Source: DATAEK01 sp036258055 (GTDB lineage: Bacteria > Acidobacteriota > Vicinamibacteria > Vicinamibacterales > 2-12-FULL-66-21). Taken from it: a stretch of DNA of 13,779 bases. Positions 13,093-13,779 of the stretch are shown here, piece after piece (positions within the stretch are counted from its first letter, which is position 1; each line of letters opens with the position of its first letter). The notes under the pieces were generated by a model. That model made no database searches and was not told the origin of the DNA. It saw nothing but the letters and a program-made list of their open reading frames with translations. The position numbers were made by a program, and so were the translations under genes. Location of the stretch: contig DATAEK010000164.1 of the NCBI GenBank assembly GCA_036258055.1, positions 1 to 13,779 of the forward strand, written 5' to 3'.

Positions 13093-13550
13093 GCATCGGA
13101 CGCGCCGCGGCGACGATCGCCGCGGCATTCGTCGTCTCGCAAGTCCTGGCCATCGCCATCCACGGATTCATCCTCGCGCGGGATTACGCCCCCTTCTACG
13201 GCACGCTCCTTCGATCGCAGGATGGCGGCGGAGCGTGGCAGATGCTCTTGCTGCCGGTCGCGCATCTGGTCTTCATCTCGACGATCGTGTGGTTCTATTC
13301 GCGGCTGCGCCTCGAGGGCACGCGGATGAAGCGCGGGCTGGTCCTGGGAACGGCCGCATGGGCCGTCGGTCAGATCCCGCACTGGCTGCTGTGGTACGCC
13401 GAGCAACCCTGGCCCGGAGACCTCGTCCTCAAGCAGCTTGGACTCGAGCTCGTCGCTTCGCTCATCATCGGTCTGACGATTACCGCGGTGGCCAGCGATC
13501 TGCCAGTCGCCGCCGCGCCGCGGAAAAACCGCGTCGCCGTGTCCACGTAG
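13089..13550 (+). CDS. Four-TM integral membrane protein of the padR-VOC operon
   Basis: A 153-aa protein with predicted TM helices at about 8-28, 50-70, 82-103 and 113-135 and a short basic tail (PRKNRVAVST). Polar or aromatic residues within or next to the helices (IAIHGFILARDYAPFY, VGQIPHWLLWYAEQPW) might line a small-molecule site, but I recognise no family motif. I choose ATG 13089, which overlaps the VOC stop (ATGA) and has AGGAG (13077-13081) about 7 nt upstream, over the longer frame start at 13065. Operon position suggests it works with the VOC protein under PadR control, for example in handling a hydrophobic toxic compound; that is inference. Confidence 0.78.
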   Translation: MSIGRAAATIAAAFVVSQVLAIAIHGFILARDYAPFYGTLLRSQDGGGAWQMLLLPVAHLVFISTIVWFYSRLRLEGTRMKRGLVLGTAAWAVGQIPHWLLWYAEQPWPGDLVLKQLGLELVASLIIGLTITAVASDLPVAAAPRKNRVAVST

Positions 13551-13639
13551 CCCCGGGGTCATGATTCTGACCAGGATGCTCTGATACTCAGGCGGTTCAC
13601 GTCGTCGCGACGGACGTTGATCGAGTAGGCTGATGTCGG
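13551..13639. other. Short gap before the lactonase gene
   Basis: Contains a weak hairpin GGTCA-TGATTC-TGACC (13557-13572) just after the membrane-protein stop, without a U-run. A TAGGCT (13626-13631) lies 8 nt before the lactonase ATG, the same distance as the padR -10, but has no matching -35. No gene. Confidence 0.35.
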
Positions 13640-13779
13640 ATGCGCAAACCAACGCGTCGCGAGTTCGTGCAGGCGGTGTCGGCATGGAGTGTGTTCCCGC
13701 CGGTGATGGCGGTACGACAGCGACAGGGCAGTGCACAGGCGACGCGCATACTCGCCTACGTCGGCACGTATAGCTCGCG
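13640..13779 (+). CDS. Lactonase (6-phosphogluconolactonase-like beta-propeller) family protein, 5' part
   Basis: Only the first 46 codons are in the window. The start MRKPTRREFVQAVSAW looks like a Tat signal (twin Arg in TRREFVQ) with a moderately hydrophobic stretch. RILAYVGTYSS, the signature opening of lactonase-family seven-bladed propellers (LAYVGTYT), follows at about 36-46. Export through Tat to the periplasm is likely; many such proteins annotated as 6-phosphogluconolactonase have unproven substrates. No clear Shine-Dalgarno precedes the ATG. It is separated from the padR operon by 89 bp. The family call rests on the short signature and is reasonable but not certain. Confidence 0.7.
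   Translation, partial: MRKPTRREFVQAVSAWSVFPPVMAVRQRQGSAQATRILAYVGTYSS

Overview
The window is high-GC bacterial chromosome. Gene content (a ScyD/ScyE-type secreted protein, an LPG-synthase-type membrane protein, a small OmpR/histidine-kinase operon, a PadR-VOC module, a Tat-exported lactonase) and the many short tandem repeats in the gene gaps suggest an acidobacterium, possibly of the Vicinamibacteria type. That assignment is inference; no marker gene here proves it.

Left part (1-3408). A CysA2/SseA-type thiosulfate sulfurtransferase runs off the left edge on the minus strand. Next come a decayed transposase with an internal deletion (951-1326), about 500 bp with no recognisable gene, a complete tRNA-Asn(GUU) on the minus strand, and a secreted ScyD/ScyE-family beta-propeller protein on the plus strand. 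A hairpin-rich gap separates that gene from the convergent operon that follows.

Middle part (3409-7815). A minus-strand operon encodes a small two-TM protein, an OmpR-family response regulator and a HAMP histidine kinase. A GTGAA-N6-GTGAA direct repeat (CreB-box layout) lies just upstream, so autoregulation is likely. Upstream of it are an OsmC peroxidase and a DUF4203-like membrane protein, both minus strand. The DUF4203 gene is divergent from a flippase-like LPG-synthase TM protein across a 23-bp gap in which both genes appear to be leaderless.

The next block (7906-10958) is the classic housekeeping cluster read on the minus strand: SRP RNA (ffs), dnaX, ybaB/ebfC, recR. Right of it (11045-11939) lie a fragment of a PQQ-type sugar dehydrogenase and a secreted hypothetical protein. 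A plus-strand PadR regulator, VOC protein and four-TM protein form a translationally coupled operon behind a consensus, apparently leaderless promoter carrying a near-perfect palindrome. The window ends in the start of a Tat-exported lactonase-family gene.

The most unusual signal is in the gene gaps. Five of them (5193-5224, 6106-6178, 7855-7902, 8815-9039, 10790-10824) are filled by degenerate tandem repeats with a 7-bp or 8-bp period, each with its own word. They abut, and sometimes supply, the ribosome binding site of the next gene. The dnaX-ybaB gap is also a 225-bp inverted repeat built from octamers.
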